Source: Rotaria sp. Silwood1
Lineage: Eukaryota; Rotifera; Eurotatoria; Philodinida; Philodinidae
Assembly: GCA_905250075.1 (NCBI GenBank)
Contig: CAJNOP010000516.1
Coordinates: 1-64,000 of the forward strand
Length of the DNA stretch: 64,000 bases
Direction of reading: 5' to 3'
The notes below the pieces were generated by a model that saw only the letters and a list, made by a program, of their open reading frames with translations, had not been told where the DNA came from and ran no database searches. Positions 1 to 25,355 of this stretch are shown piece by piece (position 1 is the first letter of the stretch; each line of letters starts with the position of its first letter). A program made the translations under genes and the position numbers.

Positions 1-2
1 TA

Positions 3-12924
<12,922 letters not shown>

Positions 12925-13024
12925 NNNNNNNNNNNNNNNNNNNNNNNNNNNNNNNNNNNNNNNNNNNNNNNNNNNNNNNNNNNNNNNNNNNNNNNNNNNN
13001 NNNNNNNNNNNNNNNNNNNNNNNN
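12925..13024. other. Assembly gap (100 N)
   Basis: Exactly 100 unknown bases, the usual placeholder length for a scaffold gap of unknown size. The missing NALCN C-terminal exons may lie in it. Linkage of the two sides depends on the scaffolding. Confidence 0.98.
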
Positions 13025-14139
13025 ATTATTTGATGAATATATGTCAATAATATCGATTAATCTTATTTATCGCGGGACTTTTTTGAGATTTAAGATCGAT
13101 TATTATTTTTATAGGTCAAAACTTGATGACTTACATTTCTAAACTATTTTAGTCATCTCAATTAATCGAGATACGAACTCTTATAAATGTTCAAAATTAC
13201 AATTGAAAATAAATATTTTTCAATAATAAAAAGAACAATTCTCATGCAGAAGGTAATTTTTTGCTAGGTAAAAATAAATGGTGATAGTGCAATGTCAAAG
13301 ATTGTATTAAGATAAGAAAAGTATTCAAACCCAAATTGATTCCTTTACAATTCAAAAAATACAAACAAACATTCTTTTCTTTCAAAATATACCTTCAGTA
13401 ATTTGATTAATCTTTAAGACGAAATGCGTCAATAGTAGCAAAAACATTTTTTTGATTATTAACTGAAAAGAAATCTCTTAATTGTAACGAACTCTCTCTT
13501 GAATAAGACACATGCTCAGTCAGGGTGTGTATGATTGAGGACAAGACTCATTGCCACAGTCACACTACATATCCACCTACACCAAAATGTTTTTGATTGA
13601 GCCATCAAGCATATTGAATAGGAAAAAGAATTGGACCCATTGTTCATCTTTCATCATTCATAGTGAATTTTATGTTGATAAATCGATAGAGAACGGAGCA
13701 AGAGAACAAAGTAAACTTTGACAGATCAATTTTCTGTTTGACTCCTTTTATCGTTTTCCAAGACGAAGAAAGCGTTTTTGTCCGTTTCTATCTTGACTAT
13801 TTTCAATGGATGATGGCCAAATAGATTATTGATCTTTGATGTTTATCTTACCCGTTCAAGTGAATTTTGGTTTCAAACATGGCTTTATTGCGATGTCAAA
13901 CAAATGACACACACTCTTTGAATTAATGTCATTCGATGAAATTCATCTAGACAATTAGTCAAATAGAGTGATGAATTGTCACAACGACAACAATTGAAAT
14001 TAATCTTCGGATGATAGTGACATTTACCCATCAACAATGTTTTATCTCATAATGACTAGTTCGAATATGTGTGTAAGTGTGCTTTTGAAACTCTTCTACA
14101 CCGTCTTCCACACCCACAGCCACACAATTTTTACTACGC
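13025..14139. other. Intergenic, nothing recognised
   Basis: AT-rich non-coding sequence after the gap. No RNA gene, repeat pair or convincing frame was recognised. Confidence 0.5.
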
Positions 14140-14451
14140 TTGATCGATACACAAGTCACTCATCAGCATCCTCAGTACGACAAAGCATATGAACGGATGA
14201 ACCCATACGCTCGAACAAGACAGATTGAACCATTGCTACGCCGCTACACAGTTGAAACACCCTTGTATCATCAACTAAACAATGAATCAGATTCATCGCT
14301 TCTTCCACTTATCTGTCACTTTGTGAATCTAAAGCCAGGTTTCTTTCAAGACACATTCTACCGTGATAAACCTTCCCTTAACCCACACTTCACATCTCAC
14401 ACCCACCACACCTCTACTCACATCGATGAATCGGAAGTATACCACTCATAA
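14140..14451 (+). CDS. Isolated coding-like fragment, possibly ADP-ribosyltransferase-related
   Basis: An open frame with base composition less AT-rich than its surroundings, ending TAA at 14,449-14,451. The nominal start is a TTG; the first ATG is internal (MNPYARTRQIEPLLRRYTVE), so this may be an exon or broken gene rather than a full protein. The segment YTVETPLYHQLN followed by a hydrophobic stretch and FFQDTFYR resembles the first part of arginine ADP-ribosyltransferase domains that are numerous in bdelloid rotifers, in which a short Tyr-Arg-Gly motif follows. Here Arg is followed by Asp and then low-complexity His/Thr sequence, with no later catalytic Glu motif. Family assignment is tentative and activity is unlikely. 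Confidence 0.3.
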   Translation: MIDTQVTHQHPQYDKAYERMNPYARTRQIEPLLRRYTVETPLYHQLNNESDSSLLPLICHFVNLKPGFFQDTFYRDKPSLNPHFTSHTHHTSTHIDESEVYHS

Positions 14452-14793
14452 AAAAACTCATGGCGAAACGTTTAATTTTCATTAAAAAACAATCGATTAC
14501 AACATAGATCAACACAAATAACACTGCATTTTGTTTTTTCCATAACAAATTTATCGCCTAGCTCTAACTGCGTCAACAGATGTACGATCCGAGTATCAGG
14601 AAAAATAGGCTCAAATATGCGATTGTTTACTCGATGTTAATGCACAATATCACTTGTCAAAGTTTACGAAGATCGCAGTATATAGAAGAGACAACCATCG
14701 ACATCATTGCTGTGCAAATAACTTACTCTTTTTCGAGATAACCATATCAGTACATCGTTGCTTTTTCATTGTTATCATTTGTCCTGGGTAGTA
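14452..14793. other. Spacer upstream of the polyol dehydrogenase
   Basis: About 340 bp. It should contain the promoter and 5' UTR of the dehydrogenase gene. No clear TATA box or repeat was recognised. Confidence 0.4.
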
Positions 14794-17185
14794 ATGGACG
14801 CTGACAACACTTTAACTCGCCTTATTGTGGACAAACTCAAATGTGATTCAGTTCACACTCATTTACCCACTTACAATCGTAGTCAACTGAAGCATGGCAT
14901 TGTACATTTGAGTGTAGGCAATTTTCATCGTTCACATCTAGCATATTACATGGATGTGTTAGCAAATGATCACGGTCAAACTGAATGGGGTATTGTAGGC
15001 GTTGGAGTTCGTTCAATCGATAAACCTATTAGTACGGTACTGCAGGCACAAAATGGCTTGTATACATTGGTATCCAAAGGTTGCAATGAAACAGATGTTA
15101 ATGTTCGAATTATCGGCTCTCTCATTCGTTATATTTTCGCACCAGATGCACCAGAAAGGACGCTAGCCGTACTTATGCATCCGGACACGAAAATTGTTTC
15201 CATGACAATCACGGTAAGTGGCTACGATTTAGACTTGAAGAATGTTGACATTCAACATGATTTACAACATCCACAAGCGCCTAGAACGGTATTTGGTTTC
15301 CTTGTGCATGCATTGGACGGTCGTCGTCAAGCAAACATAGCTCCATTTACTGTTCTTTCCTGTGACAATGTTCAACAGAATGGTGAAGTTACAAAACGAT
15401 GTATTCTCGAGTTTACTAAAGCACTCAACAATATCGAACTGCTTGATTACATTCAAACTAAAGTCACATTTCCGAACTCTATGGGTAAGTTGAATTGATC
15501 AAAAAGAGAGAACGGTCGAATGGATGGAAAAAGGAAGAAAGGATAAATGTCGAATAGAAATTATCCAAAAAGAAGAATATCGAAAGTTAAAATATCTGAA
15601 TAAGAAATAAGGTTTATGAAGTTGTAACAAAATTTATTAAGTAAATGAAAAGTAAATATAAATTATCACGAGCATTTTGGGTAACTGTCATTTCATGGAG
15701 GATAATGGCGTCCATTTTTTTATTTGATATTTTAGCGACAACGAAGGATAATCCTTCTAAAAGTTCATTAAAGGTAATATCACCATTATCATACCGAATA
15801 GGTAAAGCAGCAACTGGCAATGTTGATAGATTGGTTCATGCTGCTTTTTCATTCTGAATTTATGGGATAGATGTACTTTCATTTATAGCACGCGTTTTTA
15901 TAGCTGTGTCCATATTCGAATTCGTATTTCTTCTGGTTAAGATGGATGACAATAATCATCTTTAATGCTTAAGATAACATCATCAAGATCTGTATATACA
16001 TTTACAGTATACAATGTAGATCTAAGCATCAATAAGATTCTTTTTTGTACTTGTCTTATGCAATTTAAAGATGAAATTGTCTATATTCACATTTTTTTGC
16101 ATTTTTGAGAAATAGTGAATAAAATTGTATTAGAAATAGTGGTCATCATATCTAAAATAACGAGAGATCAATTCGTATATCTTTACCTAAAGAACGAACA
16201 CATTTAACGTCATGAGCCCATCAGAAGAAAAATATTTTAACCATTTTATTATAACGGCCTCTTATGATTATTCTTTGCCTTTCGATATTTTTCCTTTCGT
16301 CCTTTTTCCATCATATCGAACAGTTGTTTTCATACTGATGTGTTTTCGAATGTTTTAGTCGATCGGATCACGCCTGTTACGACCGATACCGATCGGCAAT
16401 ATGTTCATTTTCACTGTGGCATTGCCGATGGATGGCCTGTAGTAACAGAACCATTTATGCAATGGGTTATCGAAGATTCATTTTGTAATGGACGTCCTCC
16501 ACTTGAGTTGCTTTCGAATGCGCCTTACAATGTTCTTCTAACCGAACATGTCGAAGCGTACGAATGTATGAAAATGCGTCTACTCAATGCATCTCATACA
16601 GCCATATGCTATCTTGGTTATTTGATGGGTTATAAATATATTCATGAGACTATTTTAGACAAGAATATTCAATCTTACATCGAACATCTGATGAATGATG
16701 AAGTTACACCTGTTTTACCCGCAGTGCCAAACGTTAATCTCGATATGTATAAACGTACACTTATTGAACGCTTCTCAAATCCACATATGAAAGATACATT
16801 ATCGAGAGTGTGTATGGATGGAGCATCCAAATTTCCGAAATATCTCGTACCTACCATTGTTGAACAGTTAAAACGAGGAGTTATTCCATACTTGTGTGCA
16901 TTAGCCGTCGGTTCTTGGATTCGATATTTTGGTGGAATGGATGAGGATAACAGACCAATTACACTGCACGATGTTTTGGCAAGTGAACTCAAATTACAGC
17001 AGCTAGCCAGTGAAACAAGACGCAGTGCAATTGAAATGCTAAGTGTAAAACAAGTCTTCGGTGATTTGGCCAACAACCAACGATTTGTTGAAACAGTACA
17101 GGACGCTGTGAAACTACTCTATGAAGAAGGTTCAAAAGCTACGCTCGAAAAATGGATCGGCAAGGCTCATGGTAGCCACAAATAA
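14794..17185 (+). CDS. Mannitol/polyol dehydrogenase (long-chain, NAD(P)-dependent), two exons
   Basis: Oxidises mannitol or a related sugar alcohol to the ketose (family activity; exact substrate unknown). Exons 14794-15484 and 16359-17185 join in phase 1 through GTAAGT/TTTTAG, giving about 505 residues, close to the usual 480-500. Visible features: GNFHRSHLAYYMD near residue 50 (nucleotide-binding start of the polyol dehydrogenase fold), GVGVRSIDKPI, the conserved TVLSCDNVQQNG around residue 200 (active-site Asn region), and RFSNPHMKDTLSRVCMDGAS plus KFPKYLVP in the C-terminal domain (active-site Lys region). I chose the ATG at 14,794 because it is next to the conserved region; an in-frame ATG at 14,758 is possible. 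The 874-bp intron is long for this window. The family is common in bacteria and fungi and rare in animals, so horizontal origin is plausible. No disabling change seen. Confidence 0.9.
15485..16358. other. Long intron of the polyol dehydrogenase gene
   Basis: Bounded by a clean donor and acceptor. On the minus strand 15,614-15,820 it has a small open frame with protein-like composition (MPVAALPIRYDNGDITFNEL at its start) that I do not recognise. The frame has no defined start context, so it is noted here and not called as a gene. Confidence 0.55.
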
Positions 17186-18185
17186 ACGAAAATTGTTTTA
17201 TCTGTGAACTATATCTATTGCTATTTGATAAATTTAATCGAAAAGAACTAATATTGTAAATCAAAGAGAACTATCATTCAATTACTTACATTCGCATAAA
17301 TACCAAGGGTAGCGATGATGGTACTATTATACTCTATAGAAAGCTCGAGAAAATTTGATCACCATATACTGCTAACGTTAACAGTGCTCTAGTACAGAAA
17401 AAATTTTGATTCGCTATTTCAATGCGTATTGCATTACGCATTGAACCAAAGATTATCAATGATTAACTGAATTCTGTTTTAGACGGCTAGGATTTGTCTC
17501 TCTGTAAACAGTTGAAAGATAGTCAAAATGGTTTGCCTATTGCCTCATAGACAGTGATCCCCATATTACATTTGACGAATGTGAAGTGCAAACTAGTCGC
17601 TGAGCCATGCATCATTGAGCGAACAATCTACCCCAGATTCTTCATGAATGAAAGTTCCATTAAAAGTCCTTGAATGTTACACAACTGAATATCACAATGC
17701 ATATGACAAATGCACAAGTGACGTTAGATACTAGATATGATTCGAGTGAAGAAGAAGGAAATCGCAGTCAACGACACGGGTGAGAATCGGCAAGTTCAGT
17801 GTGAACTACGTCTATCGATTCCATAAGCATGAATAACTTGATTTGAATTACGTGTATTGCCGTGGTCGAGATATAATGCAACAGATGGTCTACATCCTGT
17901 GATTCATCACCTCAATTGACTGAGAATTAAACAAATATCATTGTGTACCCGAAATTTTTTTTTAAACAAAGACCTACTCATATTGAAACAATAAAGCCTG
18001 AATAAGTCTTAACTTTTGTGGCGTATTTATCTGGTTCTAATTTTGAAAGATGAAACATAATCATTATCACATTCGATTTCGAAGTCTCCTTCAAACCAGT
18101 TAGAAATCTATCGAAACCATGTCCTCTTTGTCTTTTGCCGTTGTTTTGGTTAAAAAATATGAAACTATCTTAAACGGTAACTCTA
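17186..18185. other. Intergenic, nothing recognised
   Basis: Convergent spacer between the dehydrogenase (+) and the ABC transporter (-). AATAAA overlaps the dehydrogenase stop at 17,182. No gene recognised. Confidence 0.45.
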
Positions 18186-18467
18186 CGCTGAAAAAAAAAC
18201 GGTACCGTACGGAACGTTTTTTGCAACGAAATCGAAACCTTTTTAAGATTTCGTAAAAACTCAAGATAGGTTCAAAATGATTGTCAAAGCTGTAGAAATA
18301 TTTTTTAAAGATTTCAAAAGTATCATACGAAACCTCAAAAAGGTTTCGATTTCGTTGCAAATTTCGAAACCTTTTTCAAGTTCCCTACAATGTACGAAAC
18401 CCTTTCTAAGGTCTGTAGAGCGCACGAAACTATATTTGATTCCGTATAGTACCTTTTTATTTCAGAG
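18186..18467. mobile_element. Mariner-type palindromic MITE
   Basis: A 282-bp element flanked by TA on both sides (18,184-18,185 and 18,468-18,469). The left end CGCTGAAAAAAAAACGGTAC matches the reverse complement of the right end, CTCTGAAATAAAAAGGTAC. Inside, a perfect inverted pair of about 23 bp lies at 18,221-18,243 and 18,338-18,360, built on GCAACGAAATCGAAACC. The motif CGAAACC recurs several times in the right half. TA duplication and CTGAAA termini suggest mobilisation by a Tc1/mariner transposase. Non-coding. Confidence 0.75.
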
Positions 18468-18791
18468 TATCTTCTCGATTATTGTCTCACCTGCCTTTCT
18501 TCATTCATTGTTCAGGTGGACAGCTTGCATTCAATATTCTACATAGACAGCAGGGTCAATGAATTCTATCTGGATTATAATCCAACAGTCAGTCATCGAT
18601 GGCACTGATATGCACGATCAGATTCTTGCTATAGTCTCAGCATGCTGTATTTTCAATACCTTCAATAACAAAAGAATGATACCAACATTAACATATATAA
18701 ACGAAGATAGCGAGTGGGAAATAGCTTTCTAGATCAAAACAATTAGCAATGATATTTTTGCTGTTAAGGCTACATTTTTTTCACGATCATA

Positions 18792-21700
18792 TTAAGTTAG
18801 ATTAATATTATTAGGCACATCGAAGTAGGCAACTTCTCCCTGTTGTAACATAAGAATGCGATCACTATTAGCCACTGTATTCAATCGATGTGCAATCGTT
18901 AATATGGTACGATCACCAAACTTATCAGCAATCACCTCTTGAATCATCCTGTCAGTGGCATGATCAACATTTGCTGTAGCCTCATCAATCAGCAATATAT
19001 GGCTCCTCTTTAGAATGGCTCGAGCTACACAAATCAATTGGCGTTCACCAGCACTCAAATTAGCACCAGACTCAGCTACCAGCAGATGGAGGCCATAGGG
19101 GTGGCTACGCACCAATTGTTTGAGTTGAACAGCTTCAAGTGCTGCAACACATTCTTCATCTGAGTATCGCTGAAATGGATCAATATTGTATCGAAGTGTT
19201 CCACAGAAGAGTATGGGTACTTGTGGAATAACACTTAGATGAGAACGAAGATAATCGAGTGAAAGACGTCCAATATCGATGTCGTCGATAAGAATGGTTC
19301 CGTTGATTGCTGACTGATCAACAAGTCGAAAGAGAGCTTGAAGAAGTGATGATTTTCCGGCACCTAGACGAAAAAAAGACATTGCTAAACGAATGTCGTC
19401 AAGAGGATAATCACACATTCCAATATTTCAAGTCCTTTGGGAATACAGTGCCTTCATCTAATACTCTTTTCGAAAAATGCAGTTCCTAATCAATGAATCG
19501 CTCCAAGTAAACGTTCAAAATCAGCTACTCGTACAATTAGTCTCATATGGTATGCACTTACTATTTGGACACCGATTGATATTTCAGTATTAATCAATCA
19601 TTCTATGATATCATAGTGCAATATGATTCCTCGACACTGTATATCTTATCTCTCGAGAGCACTCACATAGTCATACAAAATGATTTAAAAAGTATATGGA
19701 GTATATGACTCGCCTCTCACACCGCATAATCGATTCTTTTTTTTTAAAGCAGTGCACTGTTTAGAAATGTCTTCTTGTAAAAAGAATTTTTAGGACTCTC
19801 AAACAAGTTTTTTAGACCATGAGATTCCTACATGAAGAATTTGCCACTATTTACAGTGTCAACATTTGTGAGTCTTATCACACTTATCTCTTTGGGCCTG
19901 CTTATCTTCTTTTGATCTCACTCGCCTTTATATCAAAGAACAATTTCACAACTTTAAATATATATTTCGAAGTATTAGCAGTAGCTGGGAAAGCGCCCAA
20001 ATATCAAAACGGTTATAGGTATTTTTACGTGTTGAGAATAGAAAAGCATGTCATAAGAAGTCCGATTTAAACAGAGAAATATAAATATAACAACCATCAT
20101 TAGGAATGCTCTTCACATATTTTACCATAAGTGAAGCAATCATACCTGTCCGACCGATAATTCCAATCTTTTCTTTAGATTCAATTCGTAGGTTAAGATT
20201 TTTTAGAACAGGATCGAGCTCTGGTCGATAGCGAAAAGTGTAATCTTTAAATTCGATAATACCACGAGAAGGCCAATCATCTGCTGGTTGAATAAGGACA
20301 TCACTTTTATTACTGTTCGAATGGCTTTCTGGTACTAGTTGACCATATTCATGAATACGTTCTGCGCTGGTCATGAAATTTTCAGCTTCGGCTGATTGTC
20401 GTATAGCCCATTGAAATAGACCTGTTAAACTAATACAATAACTAATACTGAGAGCTGCCGCTGATGGATCCATTTGATGGCGCAATGCTACTGCAAGAAT
20501 AGCAGTAACCAAAGTGAGTAAGGATGTGATAAGATCGAGTCGTAAACCGAACCAACGCGCAGCGGTAAAGAGAATGAAGTAAGCTCGTGAATTAGTATCG
20601 ATTCTATCGATGAACATATTCAAAAAATCGCATTGAACGTCAAACGCACGAATACTGGTGAGTCCGTCTAATGACGAGGAGAACAGTGAATAAATTGGAC
20701 TACGTGTTACACTTTCGAGCCGTTTGAGTTGACGACTCGAACGCATGTAAAACCTACGAAGCCACAAAACTGTGGGAACTAAAAGAATGAGAATTAGAAG
20801 TACCCATGGGTTGTTCATTCCAATAATTATGATAGAACCTAGAGTCATTAGTAAATATTGAATAGTATCAATTAAAGTCAGAGGTAACGATTCATCTAAC
20901 ACTTGCTGATCTTTGCTTGCTCGATTCAATATTCGTCCACTTGGATTACTTTCGAAGAAACGTAACGAAGTATACAAGATACCTTTAAGCATTCTATTGT
21001 GAAGATAAGTTGAACCACGCAACATGATATAGAAGCTAAATCCAACTCGTATTAATGCAATGAACAATGTAGCAATTATAACTCCAAGATAAATGTGAGC
21101 ATAAAATGATGATCGTTGTTCAGTTTTATCTTTACTAGACCATAGAGCAAGCCAACTATTTGTAAAGTCGTACAGTACTTCATTGCCAAGCATAAAAAAT
21201 ATCAAAAGAAGAAAACCAAACCAACGTAAAGGTGGTGAAGTAAACAGTGTTAGCCAAACACTCCATTTGATGGCACCGTCAAATGATATCTCATTCTTTA
21301 CAATTGAATTCATATCAGTTGTAGCAGTGTTTAGTGTCCAATCCATCTGCTTGTCATTATATGAATCTGCTTCTGATGTATCATTCGAGGGCTCAGTTGT
21401 AGACCGTTGTTCAATATGTAATTCATCGATGTGACCATCCGTCAAGGCCATCATTTGATCTGCTTCAACTAAGAAATGCGTCTGATGTGTAACCAATATG
21501 CGAGTCTTTCCACGAAGAAGACTACGAGGGCCAATGCATTGATCAAATATTTTCTTTGCCACCTTTGGATCAACAGCAGCAAATGGATCATCAAGTAAAT
21601 ATAAGTCAGCATCAGCGTAAAGACAACGAGCAAGGGATATTCGAGCTTTTTGTCCTCCACTCAAATTGACACCTTTATCACCAATCACCAATCATCAATA

Positions 21701-24105
21701 AATCGCCAACTTCACCAAAATTCTGCAGATCGATGTCAAGGCAACATGCCTTGATTACTTTCTTGTAACGCTCTTCATCTATTGGTTTGTTCAGAAGAAT
21801 GTTAGCTCGAATAGTGTCAGCAAATATCCACGCTGATTGTGGAGCGTACGAAATAGAATCAACATATAGCTGCAGTTTTCCATTGACAAGATCGATCTCA
21901 CCGAGAATAGCAGCCAGTAAGGTTGACTTACCAGTACCGATGGCACCTTTAACTCCAACTAAGTCACCCCTTTTGATTTTGAGATTAAGAGAAAACAAAG
22001 AAGGAATATCTTTCCAAGAAAATGATGCATTTGTCATTTTGATTACATGATCCCCGCTGTCGGTTTTCACTTTTTCACGTTTATTCAACAAAATGTCAAC
22101 TTGCATAAATTGATCGATTCTTCTTGCAGAAACACGAGCTTCGCTAAATTTTTCGATTGCGTACGGCAGCGTAAATGTTACGGGAATTCGTACCATAGCA
22201 AAGAAGGCTAGTGTTGCGAAAATATTTTCTGGAAGCAAAGTTCGGCCCATTAGCCAACTACCACCGAATGTAGCAAGACAAATCAAAGGTAACGCTGAGA
22301 AAGAGAGAGCAATATTAAGAGCTCTCAAACAGCTTGCTTTGTAAATATTCGAAAGCTCATGTCGGCGTGTTTCACGTACTCGTTTCTCCATGGCTTTTTC
22401 CCAATTGTACATTTTAATAATTTGGCATCCACTGACAAGTTCATTAATTGTTTGCACACGATTGTCTGTACATGCCATTGTGGTCTTTCGGTATCGACTA
22501 AATTGTCTACTAAAAATGAGCTGAATATGTACCAATAAAAGCAGTACTGCATAACCGAATAGTGTTGGTAAACCAATGTTCCACCAAATGAGACCAAACG
22601 TTACAAGGGCTTCCAAAGGTGCCAGCACGAAGGCATGCAGAAGCATGCTAAATTCTTCAAATTTACCGGCATCATTTGCTACTAAATTAATCATCTGAGC
22701 AGCAGTAGTCTTGTAAAGAGCTGCAGTATTGATAGTCAGCAAATGCTTATAGATGGTAGAAGATAATGTATTGCGAATCCGCATACCTGCGCGAGTATTG
22801 ATAAAGAAGATTTGTTGATGAATAATCGCTTGTATAATGACAGAAATGCAAAGTGCAATAGCATATAGATAACCAACGTAAGCAGATAATCCTGATTGAT
22901 CTTTAATGTAGAGAACAATTTGACGGATAAGTAATGGCTGTGCAATACGAGCAATAATAAATGGAAAAACGAGCAATATGCTTATTAGAAAATCTTTAAT
23001 AAATATTCGTTTGAATAAATGCCATGTACCTTGCCATCTAGAACTATACTGATTCACTCTGTTCAACAAGTGTGAACACTTGTCATTAACAGAAAGATCA
23101 CTAAGGTCGTCTTCAGCAAGTGTACGTTTATTACCCAAGGAGAGAATATCCGTTATCCATAGCAGTAGTGGTATTTGTATCCATCGTGTCCATGACGATT
23201 TAGCCCAATCAAATCGACATGATTGCCGTTGTTTACCTACAATGTATTTTTATCAAAATGAAATGGTACTTTGTTCTACTGTTGAACTAGCTGAATAGGC
23301 GTTTAAGAGTACTTGAGCTCCTGTATTATTGGCAGCTTTATGAGTGATATAAAATGATGAACTTTATTCACAAGTGTCAGTCTGTTCTGAATTCACTGAA
23401 ATGTGTATTAACAGACGAAACGCTATTGGTCTTTTGTGGAGCGTGGAAATGGGAAAAATGCTTACTTCTGTCACTTTCAAATGTGATGAAATAAATCGAA
23501 ATTGTTTAGTTGAGGCATTCACCACCATTATCATAAACTCATTTGCACCAATCGCTTCTGTCTGTCTTTCAAATATAAACTACTATTTCTCTAAATACCA
23601 TATTTGCCTTGACCGAAGATCTTCGAATCCTAAATCGAATATTGAAAATTTCAAAGCCCCTATCAATGTTGGTTATAAATCAAAGAGTGTTCATAAGAAA
23701 CGAAATATCACATAATAAAACACGAAATCATGATGTGTAGTGAAAAAGTTTGAGCCGTAACTGAAATACTTGACAATAAATAGTTCAAATAACTCTCTTA
23801 TGTTGTTTATCAAAAGAGCTATTTTTTCGAATGATGAACAGGTCTGATTTTATATGTGTAAAGAAAATCAATAGTCGATTTCAAGCATATTCTTGTTCAT
23901 GAATTAAAACCAAATACATTGGATTTGTAATCAGTATTTCCTTTTAATGATACTCACTTTCAGTCTGTGAAGGCACTTTAGATGAATCTAATGAATTTAC
24001 ATTCTGCATGTTCCATTGTGTTTCTGGAGAAATTTGTGATGGAGAAAAATTATGAATACGCTGTTTGGTTGCTGCGTCGCCTTTTGTAACTTTTCTTCCT
24101 ATCAT
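18792..24105 (-). pseudogene. ABCC/MRP-type ABC transporter, three exons, frame broken by a 7-bp duplication
   Basis: Full ABC exporter of the short MRP (ABCC4-like) layout without TMD0; the family moves organic anions and conjugates across membranes using ATP. Exons 24105-23958, 23236-20146 and 19363-18792 join in phase through GTGAGT/TTGTAG and GTATGA/GTCTAG. Order: N-terminal motif GNKRTLAEDDLSDL, TMD1, NBD1 (Walker A GAIGTGKSTLL, signature LSGGQKAR, Walker B LYLLDDPFAAVD), TMD2, NBD2 (Walker A GRTGAGKSSL across an intron, signature LSAGERQ, Walker B ILLIDEATANVD). About 1,267 residues would be expected. At 21,680-21,693 the 7-mer ACCAATC occurs twice in tandem; the extra copy shifts the frame just before the NBD1 signature and gives an immediate stop. 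Coding length is a multiple of three only without it. Everything else is intact, so the gene is either very recently inactivated or affected by an assembly or allelic error. Confidence 0.85.
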
Positions 24106-24457
24106 CACTCGCTTATTATCGGTTGTTGAGAATGAATGAAGAAAATAGTTAATGATTTCTACTTTTATTGTATCAGAAGTTTATTGCAAGCAATTGCTCT
24201 TTTTATTGTCATTTGATTTTGAGTAATCATTGCCGTTCCTTTATCTAATGATCAAAGAAACTCAATGAATTTAATGACTCCTTTTTATTTTGAGCAATAA
24301 AGTGTTCTGTTTTTTAAAGAAAGTCAAGATGCACTAAATTGTATATAAAATATTCACTTTTCATCAACTCAAGATGGATTATAAGAATGACAAATTAATG
24401 AAAAATGTGCAATACTATTTGAGTAGAATGTTCTCTTGATCATCTTTGAGAAAAGTG
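23897..24457 (-). repeat. Copy A of a duplicated segment: ABCC exon 1 and its upstream region
   Basis: About 560 bp spanning the first exon of the ABC transporter (ATG at 24,103-24,105, donor GTGAGT at 23,957) and roughly 350 bp upstream, where the promoter should be. The whole segment aligns with 24,822-25,355 in the same orientation. This copy has the intact exon and the good donor. Confidence 0.8.
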
Positions 24458-24821
24458 AACTCCAACTCATTCTTTTAGAATGCGGGTGTGGGTGTACATT
24501 CCTGCCAAAAGATCTATTTTTCTACATGCACAAGGAATTCCTTTTGTTTCTCATTTCATGTTTTTATCGCCTAATACATTTTAGAAAAAAAGAAATGAAA
24601 TACATCACAGGACGCATTGTGAGAAGATCTACAACCTACAAATTGAAGGTTATTTTAATTGTGTAGCTTTTGCTTTCAAACAGAGCAGAACTTTGCGTGA
24701 CCTCTTTTGCATGTGGTTCTATGGTGTGGATGCGAATGTGTATCTTCTTTTTAAACACACCTATATACCCTCAATGAAAACAAATGCCACACGTCGCAAT
24801 CAATTCCAAACAAATCTCCTT

Positions 24822-25355
24822 CATGAATTGGCACCAAATATATTGAATTTGTAATCAGTATATTCTTTTAATGATATTCACTTTCAGTCTGTGAAGACAC
24901 TTTAGATGAGTCTAGTGAATTTACATTCTACGTGTTCGATTGTATTTCTGTAGAAATTCGTGATACAGAAAACCTATGAAAACTTCGTTTGGCTTCTGCC
25001 TCGTCATTACGTTACTTTTCTTCCTATCATCCTTCGCTTATTGTCAGTTGTTGATAGTGAGGGCAAAAAGTAGTTAATGGTTTCTACTTTTATTGTATCA
25101 AAAGTTTATTACAGTCAATTGCTATTATTAATGTCATTTCTTAACTCGTTTTCAAAAGGCTCTCGCGGATTAAGTGACTCTACTTGTTTTGATAAATAAA
25201 GAAAACATTTTTGTAGAGAAAAACTAGGCATATCAAATTGTATATAAAGATCCACTGTTCATCAAGCCAAAACAGATGATTCGATTGATGTCGTAGGGAA
25301 AAATGTGCCATTCTCTGTGAATAAGATGTTTTCTCCTTCACATTTGAGGAAAACA
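24822..25355 (-). repeat. Copy B of the ABCC exon 1/upstream duplication, decayed
   Basis: Direct repeat of 23,897-24,457, diverged by many substitutions and small indels. The corresponding exon start (ATG at 25,028-25,030) reads seven codons, then TAA, and the donor is GTGAAT rather than GTGAGT. The upstream portion, including the run matching TTTCTACTTTTATTGTATCA, is still clear. It is either a remnant of a tandemly duplicated transporter gene or a local promoter/exon duplication. Confidence 0.75.

Noticed and set aside
16675..17076. Antisense open frame in dehydrogenase exon 2
   Set aside because: Shadow of the well-supported plus-strand exon; no independent evidence.
21183..22050. Plus-strand open frames within the ABC transporter
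   Set aside because: Antisense shadows of NBD1 and TMD coding sequence on the minus strand.
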